This document shows positions 32,001 to 44,714 of a DNA stretch of 64,000 nucleotides, one piece after another. The translations under genes and the position numbers were made by a program. The stretch covers positions 52,501 to 116,500 of the forward strand of contig JAQGDQ010000044.1 of assembly GCA_030141605.1 (NCBI GenBank), read 5' to 3'. Source of the stretch: Tubiluchus corallicola. Lineage: Eukaryota; Priapulida; Priapulimorpha; Priapulimorphida; Tubiluchidae. Under the pieces are notes generated by a model. That model saw nothing but the letters and a program-made list of their open reading frames with translations, made no database searches and was not told where the DNA came from. How positions within the stretch are numbered: position 1 is the stretch's first letter; every line of letters starts with the position of its first letter.

Positions 32001-35000
32001 TGCATAATTAAGAATAATTTAGCCTATAAATCTATAGATGTATAATGTATCACACTTAGGGTTCATGCAATGATTGTAAATGTGTTTTACAGTATTACGG
32101 CTTTATACTAAGCTGCATCAAATGCGAGTAGTTTGTGTCGAACTGCTCGTACTTGATCTCTCGTTGATAAGTCTCTTACACAAATTGCTTAAGTCAAAAT
32201 ATGAACTGCATGCCTAAAGCAACTTCGTAAGTCTGCCATCATCATCATCATTTTTAGTGGTCAGTTTTTCTGAACAATTAAAAACATTTTTACAGTTTCT
32301 GTCAAGCCAGTTGAGCAATTGGATCTTGCACCGACCCTGTCTTTACTCTTGGGGTTACCTATCCCAAGGAATAGTCTAGGAAAAGTGATCATCTCACTGC
32401 TGAAATACGGAACACCATTGCATCAGCTGAGTTTGCTACAAGCTAATGCTGCTCAGCTGCTACAGCTTCTTAATACTACCGCATCTGGTACTAAACACGG
32501 TAAGCTTTTGTAGTAATAAATTTGTGTGTTAGTTTGTTTGCTTGTTTATTTGGTTGGAGACTGGTTGGCTGGCTGGCTGACTGGCTGGTTGACTGGTTGA
32601 TTGGTTGGTTGGTTGGTTGATTGGTTGGTTGGTTGATTATGGATTAAGCACTTTAATGAATTTATGTCATTATCTTTTCTCTTCAGTTTGTTTTTCACTG
32701 TTTTTATATGAATTTCAACATACAGTCAAACTTCTTCATATGCCTACTTTGGGATGGCAAAAAAGTGGGCATTATAGCAAGTTTGACTTTGTAACGAGAT
32801 GCATTAATACATATATGTTTATGCAGAAATAGACATTCTGTTTTGCTAAAAATTTCGGCATTAAGCATGGTTCACATTATAAAAGTTGTCGTTATAATGA
32901 GGTTTCATTGCACTTGTCTTTATACAGAAGACGTACTTCAACTCTATGATTTTGCACGCTTTCTACACAAAAACATTTCTTCGGAGTTCACAGATGCAGC
33001 AGAAACGGAGGCTGTTGCTCGGTTGTATGAAGATACTATTCGATCAGCTAATCATAGGCTGTCATCGTCTCTTGCGAAATATGATGAATATGCAATTATG
33101 ATTGCAATTTTTTTCTTTTTACAGGTAAGAGTATAATAAGAGCAATTTAGTTGTAAAATGTAAAAGTTGGCATTGATAATAGTAACAGTAACTAATAGTT
33201 GTAGTAATAGTAATAGAGTAGTAATAAATGATAGTATAAAACTGCGATTATTAAATTATTGAAACCGTACTTCGCCACGCAAGGATTACTAGTTCTCATC
33301 CTGACATGTCCTTTCTTTCGGTCGGGTTTGTATTCAGGAAAATAATAATTGTCGGTTCATTCCATTACTAATTCATCTTTAAGCTATTCCCTAGATTCCT
33401 ATAAACAAAAAATCGTAATCATTTTAAATTTTGCATTTCATTCTTTTATGTAACTGACAAAGGGAGGTCTTTTTATTTTTACTTACAGATGCTCAAACAA
33501 CACTACCCATCAATTTTCAAAATCATTTGTCCAATGCTAATTGTTAATTAATATTATCAGCTTGTTTGCTTTAGGCTACACTCGTGTGCTTTGTGGAACT
33601 GTCATTTGAAGGAAAAGTTCTCTATTATCCATTAAGTCCCATTGGTGTTATCTTCTGGCTTGTACTGTGCTTGGCAGCCTGTTGTCTTCACTTGTGGGTT
33701 GTTACTAGTTCGTATCCAACAATGTTTTGCGAAGCTTCCCTGAAATCCTTCGCTTTAACAGGTATGATTTAATAACTTATAATTTGCATTTATTTCATTT
33801 TCTCAAGTATTTAATCTGAATTCAACCAAAAAAGAACAAAATTTTTTGTGGGTTTTACCAAAGATTTAAATGACTCGTGATGCTAAATTTGTAAAATATC
33901 TTTATGTAAGGCTATGAATGGAGAATGTTACTTTCTTAAGTCATGAAGAATCTTATTAATTTTGTGTTTTTTGTAATTAGTCTTAAAGTATTTATTAGAT
34001 GATGCTTGAATAAAAAAAATTATTCAGGTTAGTAGTATCGTAAATGATTTTACACTACAAAAAATTTTAGCTTTCTACATTTTTTACTGACTAGCTAAAA
34101 GTGATAGAATAGTGTCAAACTAAAGATTTCCTATTTAATAAATTCAGTAAACAATAACTTGTCTTCCTGGAAATTCTGCTGAATTGTCACTGTATGAGAT
34201 AGTGTCAACTTTTTCAAGGCTTCAAACTTGGAACATAATTTATTTTGCATAGGGCAGAGCTTATTTCTGCCATGCTGCTGTCAAATGTAAATGAACTTAT
34301 TGTCTAACCTATTATCTATTGTTCAACTTAATTAGCGATAAGGCAATCATAAAAATGTCCTCCATTAAAATTTTGTTTGTTTCGGTTTAGACACCTCATT
34401 TTGCCATTTTTTGTTTTTATTTAGCTTCAGCTCTGGTACTTTTTTGCTGCAACAATTATTGGATAATACATGCAGTGACAACTGGCTTGTCTACAACAAA
34501 CTTGCGTAAGAGCTTGAAGAAAAACGTCCAGCATGGCAATCCTCGTGATACTGTGTCCAGTGCACATGATTTTAATAAAAAAATTACTGCAAATAAAGAT
34601 CCTCAGTGTGTTTATGACATCAAGTTGCCTGGTTCGCTGCCAATATTTCAACCAAATGTGCATAACCACAGTTCCTTGAAGACATGCATCACTAAATTCT
34701 TAGTGGTTGGATCGGTATTGCAAATGCTTAGTCTAGCCTCCAGTAGCTTTGTTGAGGAGGAACATCAGACTTGGTATTTCTTTCTGACAACTCTTGTTAC
34801 TCTTGCTGCAATGGCTGTGGTAAGATGTGTTTTACAGTGTTTTAGTTTGAATTTAGAAGAAGAGTCAACATTCAAATGTCATCCCTCACCATTAGTGATT
34901 GATGACAGTGTTCAGCACTCGTTCCAGCTACAGCAAGACCAAACCTACATGTATCATTTTCAGCAAGATAAAGCTGAAAAATACAATGTGTCTCGTGCTC

Positions 35001-38000
35001 CAAGAGCACAACTTTGTCGTCAACCAAAGGCTGTGACTTCAGTCCCGCATCAAGTTCTCAATTTAAGTTCCAAAAGCACAGCTAATAATAATCGCTTTTC
35101 CAACTTGAATCTCAGGAACCCGCTGATTGTAACAAACTGTTGTTTTATCCTAGTAACTGTTAGATTACTACGCTCCTGGAATCAAACTGGCATCAAATGG
35201 GCTCACCTACCTGATATAAGTGATTTTCTAAATCAACCAGAGAATAAAGTGCTCTTATCTGTGTTAGTTATTCTCTCACTTGCGATTTTAACTTCTTATA
35301 CTTTGAGGAATCAAACATTATGGCACACTCGTATGTTTACCAGCGTTGGTTTTGTGTGCATCTATCTTTTTCGTTGTTCAAGGGGAGAATTGTGGAGTCC
35401 ATGGAGCTCAGTCATTACACAGTAAGTTTTACTGCACTCATTTTCATTTTGTTTCATACTGATTAAAAAAACACAGACTGTGAAATTAGCATTATAATTG
35501 TTGTAACTGTTTTTCCATAAACTATAATAGGTGCATGTCTAAATTATTGTCTTGAAAGTTTGGGGAATTTAGTTCCTACTGTTATTCATTCTCTTTGAGC
35601 TGTCTTGTACTGGTCAGTTGTATTTCACTTAATAGGAGTACTCCTAGGACATAGCAAATTCCATCGCTTTTTCATCTAGGCTACAGTTCCGATGGTAGCA
35701 AATTCCATGGCTTTTTCATCTAGGCTCTACAGTTCTTATTTAGAAATTTCCTAAATTGGCAGCTTCATTGTGCTGAATGGACTTTAACTGGCTTCATAAA
35801 GCCATACTCCAGGCTTCATAAAGCCATACTCCAGGCTTCATAAAGCCATACTCCGTGCATTTTCTGTTTGGACTGACTTTTGGCCCAATAGAGTTGCATG
35901 TGTATGTACTGCTTTATTTGCATGTAGATCTAAATGCACTCCAAAGCTTCCCAAAAATTGTATGTGATAAAAACAGATTTGAAATAACATGAAAAGTAGT
36001 GTTCCTATAAATAGCACTCGACAGATTGTTTGCCAGAGCCAACATTCCACTGCTTGTATGAATAATAATTTTTAAGTAAGCATTTATAATTTTGATACCA
36101 ATTTAACGTGATAGAATGAGAAATTAAAGAAATGTGAATGTTTTACTAAATGCAGCAGATTGTGGCATAATTTTTATTTAGTTTTCATGTTATTTTTTCA
36201 GAGGTTTGTTTGAAGCTCGGATTGTGTATGCCTGTTTATCTGCCATTCTTTTTAGCAGCTTTGTAAACCGATTCTCTGTTGATAAATGTGTAAGTAAAGA
36301 AATTTATTCGACAATAAATTTACTAAAGCTAAGTGACTTTAATATCTTTCTAGAGAGAGAGAGGGAGGGAGAGAGAGGGAGGAGGGAGGGGGAAAGAGAG
36401 AGAGAGACTCTTTGGTCTCTTGGGCAGAGGCGTAGCAAGAGGGGAAGGGGGGCAACAGGGGGTAGTCATCACTGGACGCAAGTGTGAGAAGGCGCAGATT
36501 TCTTCTAGAGTTTAATGACTATTAATTATTAATTTTTAGTCCGACATTAACGATTAACAAAAGTTATCAAACTATATAAAATTGCCTAGTCAGAGATCTT
36601 TATTGCTTGCTTAATTACTATGTACTATACAGCCTAGAAAAAGGCTAATGTTGTTACTTTTAATGGCATCTGCAAGGTGTCGCGTGGCTTAGCAGATCGA
36701 TAATTTTGGGAGAAACAGTTTCCTTATTTTCTAAAAATGAATGCTGATGGTATTTTATTGTGAAAGCCTCTAGTGTTCTGTGTCTTTCATAATCTTTGCA
36801 TGTTTTAATGCCGAAGCTGAATATTTAAAGACTGTCATGTTATGATTAACTTTCATAGATCACTGCACAGAAAAGAGTTACTCTGGTGCAGTACTGCAAA
36901 TCAAACTCAGGGTGATTCTTAGAAAAAATCGTTTATCTTTATCCCATCACGTCGAAAAAGAAAAGTGGATGGCTGAGGAACGCAAAAAATGTGTACAATT
37001 TGTAGTTTCACCAGCAAAACAAATTATCAAAACATTAAAAGGGTAGGGCGCCAAATGTTCTTTTGCCCCTGGGCCCATGTAACAAAAGCACTTGCTAAGC
37101 CACTGCTCTTGAGAGCACGCCACGATGGACTTTTGCCATTTCAAAAAATTCCACAAAGTCGCTCTGTAATTTTCTACTGGAAGCTTTCAGTCTCTTGACT
37201 TTCATCAGTTAGTATAGCGTGCTGCAGTCAACTTACAGCAAGCCAGAAACTAGAGTTTTTATACTGAAATAAGCCTTGAGACTTCAGAGCAATTTCGACT
37301 ACACGCACTTCCACAAGCTTGATGTAACATAACCATTAATAAAGATCAAAATTTGTAACTGATGTCTAAGTTGAGTACTACATTTTGTTTCGTATAAGAC
37401 GTAATTGTAACAAGCAAATATACCGAAAAGAAATGTTAATATGTGTTTGTTTTTATAATACTAATGTTGTTTTTTCATTGTACTTACATGTATTTTTAAT
37501 AATACTAATAATTGTGTTACAACATTACAATGCCAGAAACATCACTAAGTTTAAATTACCTCATATCAAAACAGAAATATATAAGAAAGTTTTGTTTCCT
37601 ACTGCTTATTTAACTGTCAGTGAATCTTACTTTTATCCTTTGCTTCATTACTGCACATTTATGCAAACTTTATTCAGATTTTTGCTCAAATACTGTTTAG
37701 TAAACTTTTTGCATGTTTTAATTTTAAGTGTTTTATCAATTGACTGTATTTTGGGTAATTTTATCAATTTTGTTTTGTTTTAAATCATGTACTAATCCAG
37801 CTTTTGCCGCAATTTTATCGAACTATTATAGTTAGTAAGTTACAAAAGAGGAAAAAACATTGTAAATATGTCTTTTATCCTGTTCTTTTATATGGTACGT
37901 TAATACTGAAATAAAGATATAACTAAAACATGAAAAAATAAGAAGTTATTTCCGAGTTCTGGTTTATGTTAGATTACGATGTGGCTGCTGTTGTCATGTC

Positions 38001-41000
38001 TCTTGCTACGACCGCACAATATTCCAGTAGTGTGTCTGACTGTCATAACAGAAGCTGGTTTCTCAGCTTTCGTACCTCAAGTCACTCACTTTGATGCTCG
38101 TCTGATGACACTGGCATACACCTGGCTTGGACAGGCTGCATTTTATTGGCAGGTAATTTGTTATTTATGCCTACTGGTTAAAGGACAAGCAAGCACTCTG
38201 TATAAATAAAGCATGAAAGATTTGTCTTGAGATGTTGTACCATTTGCAGCACACATTTCACTGATTAAGCAAAAGTATAAATTACTTCGTCTTGTCAATA
38301 AGAATAAAAATGTGTTTTTTAGTGAGTCAGAGGTGCACTCTGGGAAGGTGAATCAGTGACATTTTACCAATTGGCATGAACATTTTAATTACTAAGAATT
38401 TTCTTTTCTAGTTACATAAAGCTTTTCAAGCATGTAATGCTAAGTAATATAACATTGTGGGGAAAGTGTTTTGGGACGTATTTTAAAATTGCCTTTTCTT
38501 CCAGTATAAATAAAACTCGCAGATGCAGTTGAAAATAACCGAAACAGTATAATCAGTTCTTTGTTTTACAATTCATTGTAAATGTTAAGTACAACATAAG
38601 TATAACATAGCCATCATTTTCTGAAAATTTCATTCATTTACCTGTAAATTATTGACAATACGGTTAATTAGAGAAGCTGAGGAAAGTAAATTAACTAGAA
38701 AGAAGTTGCTGCATACTTGCTAGAAAGTACTTGCTGCTGTTTAGTTGATACTAAATTTTTGCATTTTTCTAGGGAAACTCCAACAGTCTCGCTTCTGTCG
38801 ATATTGCTGCTGGTTATGTTGGACTTTCAGAACACCATTCAATTACTTTCTTATTATTGACATTATGTGCTACGTACAGTGGACCTGTGTACTGTATGAT
38901 GTGCCTCTTCAAAACTCATGCAGATTCTGACAGGTATTGTATATAATGTTAGTGTCTCAAACAACAGCAAGGCCTATAATATTAATAGTGTCTTTGCTTT
39001 GTATAATTCCTATGCAATTTTAAACTATGTTGTGTTTAATGAGAAGATCACTAGACGCTTTGAAGTAAAAGCACTGTATATTTAAAGCACATGAAAACCC
39101 TCCACTTACGTTAAGCTGTTTTTCTTGAAATTTTATACCACTTACATACTGCCTTTTTGTATGGGAAATAAAGCTGCATAATTTTAACTCCCATGATGAC
39201 CGTTAGGTGCAGGCATTTTAATGGTTGGTCATTGGAAACAAGTTTAGGTAACATTTCGTGAAGTTTGAAAAAATAATTAGAGCATTTGTAGCACACATGT
39301 TACTAACTAAGTATAATTTTAAATTACTGAATCTTGTCAATAAAATTAAAAATACATTTTTGGGATGTAATTTAACATTGCCTTTTCTTTCCCCGATTTA
39401 CATTTGCATAGGTGACGTCATGTAATGAAACAGTATTGCGGGAAATTTAAAATAAAAGCAAACAAAATTTCCTTTTAATGCAAGTACGATATATGCATGA
39501 AAATGCTGTAAAGTCATATAATTTTTATGGTGATTTTTCTGAAACCTACTTTAGGTACCCCTTTTCTTGTCCTTTAAGAATGGCCTTGCCCATCTGAAAT
39601 TGTGATTAATGAAACAGATTTTAAATAATAATGGTTTGAAAAGAGGAGCCTCCTAGATGTCAGAACAACTGCACACTCATTATCTGTATGAGTAACAACT
39701 AATTAATTTGAAATTACATATGAAGAATGTCTCGGAGTTATATAAACTGCAAACAGTAAATGCTAGCAGCGGTTTAAAAAAACTGAAATGGAACTAATAT
39801 TTAAATTTTGCATCTGTCACTTTGAAAAACACTCTATTGTAGTCTGGTATTGTGTTTACAGAATTAAAATTTCCCGGGGCTGCTATATTGTTTGATGCAC
39901 ATTAAGAATGTCTATTTGCAAAAATAAGCCACCTTTTCCCCATCTACCATACCCATGGTATGCTTCCTCCGAAGAAACTTCTGATTTCACATGAATATTA
40001 GTTAAGTAAGATAATGATGCAAATACCGTATTACAAATGTGGGCAAGTAGGAAGCTATAAGTTCCTGAAAGTTTTGCAAGTTTCTACAATTGTGTGAGGT
40101 AATAAGGACTCAGAAAACTTACACATTTCCTGCGTTTGAAAAATTTGAAAGCATTTTTTACTTAAAATTGAGAGTTTTATATACCAAATGTCTGCTAAAA
40201 TTTCGGTTTCATAAATTCTTGTTCTGTAAAATTTCAGAAAGTTTTGAAGTTATGGTTTGTGTCATTTCTTACTTTTTTTAATTATGCCCATAAGACAATT
40301 TACAGTTGCCAACTGAGCAAATTTGCCAATACATGTATATTATAAGATGCTAAATGTAGAATAATCTCTAGTAGAAACATCCTTTAAGTTAAATGTAAAA
40401 ACTTTCAATATTGGAAAATCTAATAATACACAAATTTCTCCTTTACAGAGCTTTTGAATACTGGAGCATGTAATATAACTGTACAAATGCAACTCTATAG
40501 CAGTGCTGAGCCCGTCCTGCTGACCTATTTGCTGGAATACTTACAATAAAGTTAATGAATAAAGACAACCTGTTACTATAGCTACAGCTAACACCAAAAA
40601 AACAGGTCTGGAAAGTGATTCATCCTGTTTATATCCAGCTATAGTGCTTCAAAGTTAATCGTTATTTACCAGGAACTGAGGTAAACGAACAAAGGCTTCG
40701 TCGTCCGCATTTGGCCCGCAACCCATTAGTTACCCACCTCTTCCATCTTTGTTTCATGTTTGTTTGGTAATGACAGTAGCTGCAGTTCAAACATTTAAAG
40801 ACATAAGAATTTTGTATCAAAGAGAATCATTGCCCATCTCTTTGTTGACAATCAAGTGAAAAATGATTTGCTTACATAGCTTTGTTTAAACGTAAAATAA
40901 ATTTGCGCCAAACAGCCAAGATGCATTTATAATTGTTCCAAGGTTCGTATTCGTCACTTTACTTCAGAAGTCGGCTGTCAATTGAAGTAGAATGGATTAG

Positions 41001-41421
41001 TCACCTGATTGCATCTGAATTTAGACTTTGCATTTGAAATGATTCAATTCGAAATTAAAAGTTTGGAGCTCAGTTCGAATGTTAGTCGAAAACTTTTTTC
41101 GTGATTGTTTTGCTGTTCTCACACAAATGTGAACGCAGTTGGTTTCCTCAATATCCTTTACTGTCTATCGTGTTCGCTTGTTAGTGTGTTGTCTTTTTTT
41201 TTAGGTGGAAGGATGATTACCGTATTGCCTCACTGGTGTCACTACTGTTGCAATGTTGCTGTCTCCTCTTCTATGCTTTGGTTGTATTTATCCAAAGATT
41301 TCATTTATTCATTTGGAGTGTCTTTTTGCCCAAGCTACTGTACGAGGTCACACATACGCTCGTCGTTGTAGTGTTCGTTATCACTGTCAGAATTTATCTT
41401 GCTAAGACGGCCTGTCTTTAA
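29042..41421 (+). CDS. PIGG: PIGG: GPI ethanolamine phosphate transferase 2, 5' end missing
   Basis: PIGG adds ethanolamine phosphate to the second mannose of GPI-anchor precursors in the ER membrane. Twelve exons join in frame (926 codons): 29042-29140, 29977-30087, 30340-30528, 30984-31134, 32296-32499, 32928-33124, 33575-33761, 34425-35421, 36202-36289, 37973-38152, 38773-38933 and 41205-41421, all with GT-AG introns. The luminal alkaline-phosphatase-like domain shows FYGDDTW, VDNNVTRHLD, LDHIGHLFGPHS and CGDHGMSDAGSHG. The multi-spanning C-terminus shows SSFVEEEHQTWYF, GLFEARIVY, LLRPHNIPV and LFIWSVFLPKLLYE, as in animal PIGG. Human PIGG is 983 residues; here about the first 120 residues, including the first metal-binding Asp (VIDALRDD) and the nucleophilic Thr, are in exons that I could not find. 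An AATAAA signal lies at 41714. Confidence 0.93.
32555..32640. repeat. (GGTT/GGCT)n tetranucleotide microsatellite
   Basis: TGGCTGGCTGGCTGAC grades into TTGGTTGGTTGGTTGAT repeats inside a PIGG intron. A 75-codon open frame across it is fortuitous. Confidence 0.9.
35654..35735. repeat. Tandem duplication, about 45-bp unit, in PIGG intron
   Basis: The unit TAGCAAATTCCAT(C/G)GCTTTTTCATCTAGGCT occurs twice, starting near 35654 and 35697. Confidence 0.8.
35790..35856. repeat. 24-bp tandem repeat, three copies, in PIGG intron
   Basis: GGCTTCATAAAGCCATACTCC is repeated three times from about 35791. The unit contains the internal palindrome GGCTTCATAAAGCC. Confidence 0.9.
36352..36410. repeat. (GA)n microsatellite in PIGG intron
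   Basis: An interrupted GA/GGGA run just left of a hAT-like element. Confidence 0.9.
36425..37105. mobile_element. hAT-like non-autonomous element 1 (681 bp)
   Basis: The termini are CAGAGGCGTAGCAAG and, inverted, CAGTGGCTTAGCAAG (13 of 15 match). Flanks are CTCTTGGG (36417-36424) and CTCTTGAG (37106-37113), an 8-bp target duplication with one mismatch, which is the hAT signature. No transposase frame is present. It sits in the PIGG intron between the exons at 36202 and 37973. Confidence 0.85.
38178..38515 (+). repeat. Repeat family B, partial copy
   Basis: Starts with TTAAAGGACAAG, 26 bases after a PIGG exon, and contains the family motifs CAGCACACATTTCACT, TCTTGTCAATAAGAATAAA and CTGGGAAGGTGAATCAGTGAC. 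The right terminus is degraded. Confidence 0.7.
39082..39577 (+). mobile_element. Repeat family B copy, TTAA-ended MITE
   Basis: The left end TTAAAGCACATG is at 39082 and the right end CTTGTCCTTTAA at 39577. The interior shares TTTTATACCACTTACAT, CATGATGACCGTTAGGTGCA and AGCACACATGTTACTAAC with the copies at 53725 and 54323. TTAA at the ends suggests a piggyBac-type mechanism. It is within a PIGG intron. Confidence 0.65.
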
Positions 41422-41713
41422 GTTATACTCATGCATAAAACATAGCTATTGTGTCTGTTAACGAATGGTAAGTTGCCTTTCCTGCTTCTATGACTTAAGC
41501 CTTCATTTTGAAGTCTTAAACTTGAAGAAATATGAATATGTTGTCTCTTCATTGCATTTTTTAAAATTATGTTTTGTTTTCTTATTTATATTATTTTGTT
41601 TAGCTCTTTGCATTAACTTTGTAATCGCAATATTGAATACATAAATGTGTATATTAGTAGAATTTTTCCTTGTAGATAGAGGGGCTGTGTTATTATTGCT
41701 TATAATAGTATAA

Positions 41714-41719
41714 AATAAA
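41714..41719 (+). terminator. Putative PIGG polyadenylation signal
   Basis: AATAAA about 290 bases after the PIGG stop codon, directly before an (ATT)n run at 41721-41748. Confidence 0.5.
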
Positions 41720-41720
41720 G

Positions 41721-41748
41721 ATTTATTATTATTATTATTATTATTATT
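41721..41748. repeat. (ATT)n microsatellite
   Basis: Nine ATT units. A short minus-strand open frame with poly-Asn arises from it and is not a gene. Confidence 0.9.
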
Positions 41749-42403
41749 GCATATTAACATTATGTGACGGCTATTCTCAGCAGATCTCTATTTCAAAGCT
41801 TGTTCATAAGCCAATACCAGGTTATACTGAGGCGTGACGTTTTCATAACCACTGCCTTTAGTAATGTAAGGGATGCTGAAATCTTTTTTAGGTCTGATAA
41901 AATAAAAACGATGATTTATTCAAGCTGTGACAGTTAGCAAGTGACAGTGCTAACTATCAAAGTAACAATAAACAATTTTTTATTATTTTCTAATTCAATG
42001 CATCTTGATTTCATCAGCATTAAATAGACCTGCAATTCAAATCTGGCTTCTTTGTGTAGTAGTGTCAAGTTTCTCATTTAAGCACATTTCCTAGTCATTG
42101 TTAACAATGTTATTATTTTGTTATAATTACAATGTCTCTCCAAAAATTTGTCTAATTTAGCAGGATTTCTTGAATTTTAGTGTTAAACAAAGAATGAATT
42201 AATCTTATGATTTACATAAACTTTGTCACATTATTACATGATTGTATCATAGTACCATCTCTCTTAACAGTCCTCTCTGATGTATGATGCCTTGTACAAA
42301 AAAGAGCCAGCCTCTAAGAATCAACATGTTCATTGAGTATAGGCGATCGTTTCAACTTTAAGGTTCATTGCCAGTAGCATACGCCTGGCCAAAAAAGGAA
42401 TAA

Positions 42404-42628
42404 TTAGTACGTTGATACTAAAATACTAAGGCACAAAATGTTATTACAAATCAAAAGAGTAGTCAAAATAAACCTGATATAACTAGAAGAAATTTCAACG
42501 AAATGTTAAAAATTTTTACATTTCTTTGCAATTTCTTGTAGTTATATAAGGTTTATTTTGCCATTTTTAAAATTCTGCTCTATTGATTTATAATGATATT
42601 TTGTGCTTTAGTATCATCAATGTACTAA
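42404..42628. mobile_element. Fold-back MITE, 225 bp
   Basis: The left arm TTAGTACGTTGATACTAAAA... pairs with the right arm ...TTTAGTATCATCAATGTACTAA over about 85 bases with few mismatches, leaving a loop of about 50 bases. Transcribed, it would form a long hairpin. It has no coding sequence. Confidence 0.75.
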
Positions 42629-42746
42629 TCATTCTATTTTAGCTTGATTTATAGTACTGATCAAGTACTGATTTATAGTTACAGTCAAAACAATTGTTTA
42701 CGCTCAATAAACACGTTGTATAATCTCTGTGTCTCTGATTCCTTTG

Positions 42747-43790
42747 TCAGTATTTTTCATATTCATCTTGTGCGGGAGACGTAACTGTTATAGGAATCAC
42801 ACGGCTCTCGAGGAACGATGTTTCACGAATCAGTCTGGCTTGCACTGCCGTCTTGCAGCCAAGAGTCGCTTTGAATGCGTAACGGAAATCGTTGTTTTTC
42901 CAGGCATATATTATTGGATTTAGCAAAGAGTTGGAAAATGTCAGAAGGTAGCAGCACCGTCGGAGAATTGCATACACTGGATGCCATGGCGTAAGGATTA
43001 CTATCAGACACATTATGTTGAATGGTAACCAACAAGTGATAAAGGTTCCTACGACAATGAACAATAACTTTGCAGCTTTATTGTTTTTCTTGTATGTCCT
43101 GTCTTGAGAGTTTTCACTGTGTGTCTGACGCATGTGTTGCCGTGCAATGTTAAACAGACGCGTGTAAATGACGAGCATGCATATTGCAGTAGAGAAAAAA
43201 TGCACGCTCAGAAAATAAATGAAGATTTCGTTTAGCGTATACTCAAACAGGCATACTCCACCGGGTACAAATTTGCTTTTGTAGTGAGCCCAGCTACTAA
43301 CAAAAAGTGAATAGAACCAAGTACAGCCAATGATCATTTTCACACGATGTGGTTTCACTATTGTTGGGTATTGCAATGGATAAGAGATAGCAACATAACG
43401 GTCCACTGTGACTGCCAGTAAAGTCATGATCGACTCTAATAAAAGCATAGTTGTGATGTTATACAGCAACAAGCAAACAAATTTGGATAACTTTTCCGGC
43501 ACGGCTATGACGAGCGTCAGTGTAAAATGCATCAGCACCCCCGTCATCATGTCTGTAGCTGCAAGATTTGCAATATAATAATTTGAGTATGTCTGAAGTT
43601 TTTCGTACTTCAAAACGGCAATGATGACAAGAACGTTCGCGATTTCGATGCACACGGCAAGTACATTAAACACAAATAGACTTGTAATTAATACACCTTC
43701 CGATGTCTTCTGCAAAGAGAAAGAATTATCTTGATTTATGATAGAGCCATTAGATATTCTGTCGGTAGCACTATAACTTATATCTGTCAT
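42747..43790 (-). CDS. Adenosine-receptor-like class A GPCR, cluster 2 gene 1
   Basis: A 347-residue single-exon receptor starting at ATG 43790. It has NGS and NQD-type sites at the N-terminus, TM1 ANVLVIIAVLKYEKLQTYSNYY, TM2 ANLAATDMMTGVL, a Cys at the start of TM3 (SKFVCLLLY) and one in the second extracellular loop (GGVCLFE) that can form the class A disulfide, TM3 ending in VDRYVAISYPLQY, TM6 FITCWLPFN and TM7 NSLLNPIIYAWKNNDFRYAF. The DRYVAI, CWLPFN and FRYAF wording is reminiscent of adenosine receptors, but the ligand cannot be inferred. The gene at 47219 is a close paralogue. Distinct from cluster 1, which has ERY and lacks the Cys pair. Confidence 0.9.
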   Translation of the reverse strand: MTDISYSATDRISNGSIINQDNSFSLQKTSEGVLITSLFVFNVLAVCIEIANVLVIIAVLKYEKLQTYSNYYIANLAATDMMTGVLMHFTLTLVIAVPEKLSKFVCLLLYNITTMLLLESIMTLLAVTVDRYVAISYPLQYPTIVKPHRVKMIIGCTWFYSLFVSSWAHYKSKFVPGGVCLFEYTLNEIFIYFLSVHFFSTAICMLVIYTRLFNIARQHMRQTHSENSQDRTYKKNNKAAKLLFIVVGTFITCWLPFNIMCLIVILTPWHPVYAILRRCCYLLTFSNSLLNPIIYAWKNNDFRYAFKATLGCKTAVQARLIRETSFLESRVIPITVTSPAQDEYEKY

Positions 43791-44300
43791 ATTGCCGTCT
43801 TTTAAGACTTTTTAGAGCCTTTCCTTTGTGTGCAAGTTTTGCCAATGTTTCTACATCGTATTCTCCAAAAAACCGTGAAAGCGTGAGCGAAAAAGATGGC
43901 TCGTACGCGGAAAATCGTTGTAAGTGTTCATTTCTGTTACGTGACCAGAAGCACTTAAGAGCCATTCTCATTTTTAGTGCTGCAGATACATTCGATTGAT
44001 TTTTGTAACATAATAACAGGGTAATTGCCTGAATACGTAACAAAGAATCCAGCTAATTGCCTATAAAAGGTTTGTCATGAAAACCTATACATCCTTGCAA
44101 GCGAATCTTCACCATGTCTTTATTGACTAAACACATTAACACCATGAAGTGTTAATTCATTAAGTATAGAAAATAGTGACATTAGCAGTAAGCTGAGATT
44201 TGTTACGTCATCATCGTGGCATTAGAAATGTTAGGCAAGCAACAAAGTGGAAATGTATGAAATGTAATAAATAAAAATATTTTCATTACGTATCTTATTT

Positions 44301-44714
44301 TCACTCTAATATTCTAGCCATTTTTAAACTAACCCAAAAGAGGTCTGTGTACCTTAAGTAAAAACCCTGGAAACAAGGCTTATGTGGCCAAAACTGGCAA
44401 TTATCGATTCTAATAACAGCATAGTCGTGGTATCGTACAAGAACAAGCACGACTTTAGTCAGCTTTTTTGGCACAGTTATGATGAGTGTTGCCGAAAAAT
44501 GCCTCAGTACCTCGGTGAGCTTGTCAATAAAAGCTGAATTTGCAACATAGTAGTTTGAATACGACTGAAGTCTTTCATACTTCAAGATGGCAATAACAAC
44601 AAGGACATTTGCGAACTCCATGCATATACCCAGTATGTTAAACCTGCAATGTGCCGTCAATACATTTTCCAATGATTGCTTCAATTCAGCGCTGTTGTTA
44701 CTTGTGTCTGTCAT
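44301..44714 (-). pseudogene. Truncated GPCR copy of cluster 2
   Basis: The open frame begins at ATG 44714 with a 137-residue product. TM1 (EFANVLVVIAILKYERLQSYSNYY) is nearly identical in wording to both neighbours, here given as NVLVVIAILKYERLQ. TM2 has lost its key Asp context (ANSAFIDKLTEVL). After the TM3 region (VLVRYHDYAVI) the frame is wrong: the DRY segment and everything beyond are missing. The upstream flank (44790-45020) resembles that of the gene at 43790. It is a decayed duplicate. Confidence 0.88.

Larger units (their letters stand above)
41422..42403. other. PIGG 3' UTR and intergenic DNA
   Basis: The first 300 bases are probably 3' UTR. The rest is AT-rich with no supported feature apart from the microsatellite. 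Confidence 0.5.

Noticed and set aside
37385-37783. 132-codon hydrophobic open frame (+)
   Set aside because: It lies in a PIGG intron, begins at TTG, and its Phe/Leu/Ile richness follows from AT-rich DNA.
38178-39577. A single 1.4-kb TTAA-flanked element with perfect 12-base inverted ends
   Set aside because: A genuine PIGG exon (38773-38933) lies between the ends, and interior blocks occur twice; two separate family B copies explain it better.
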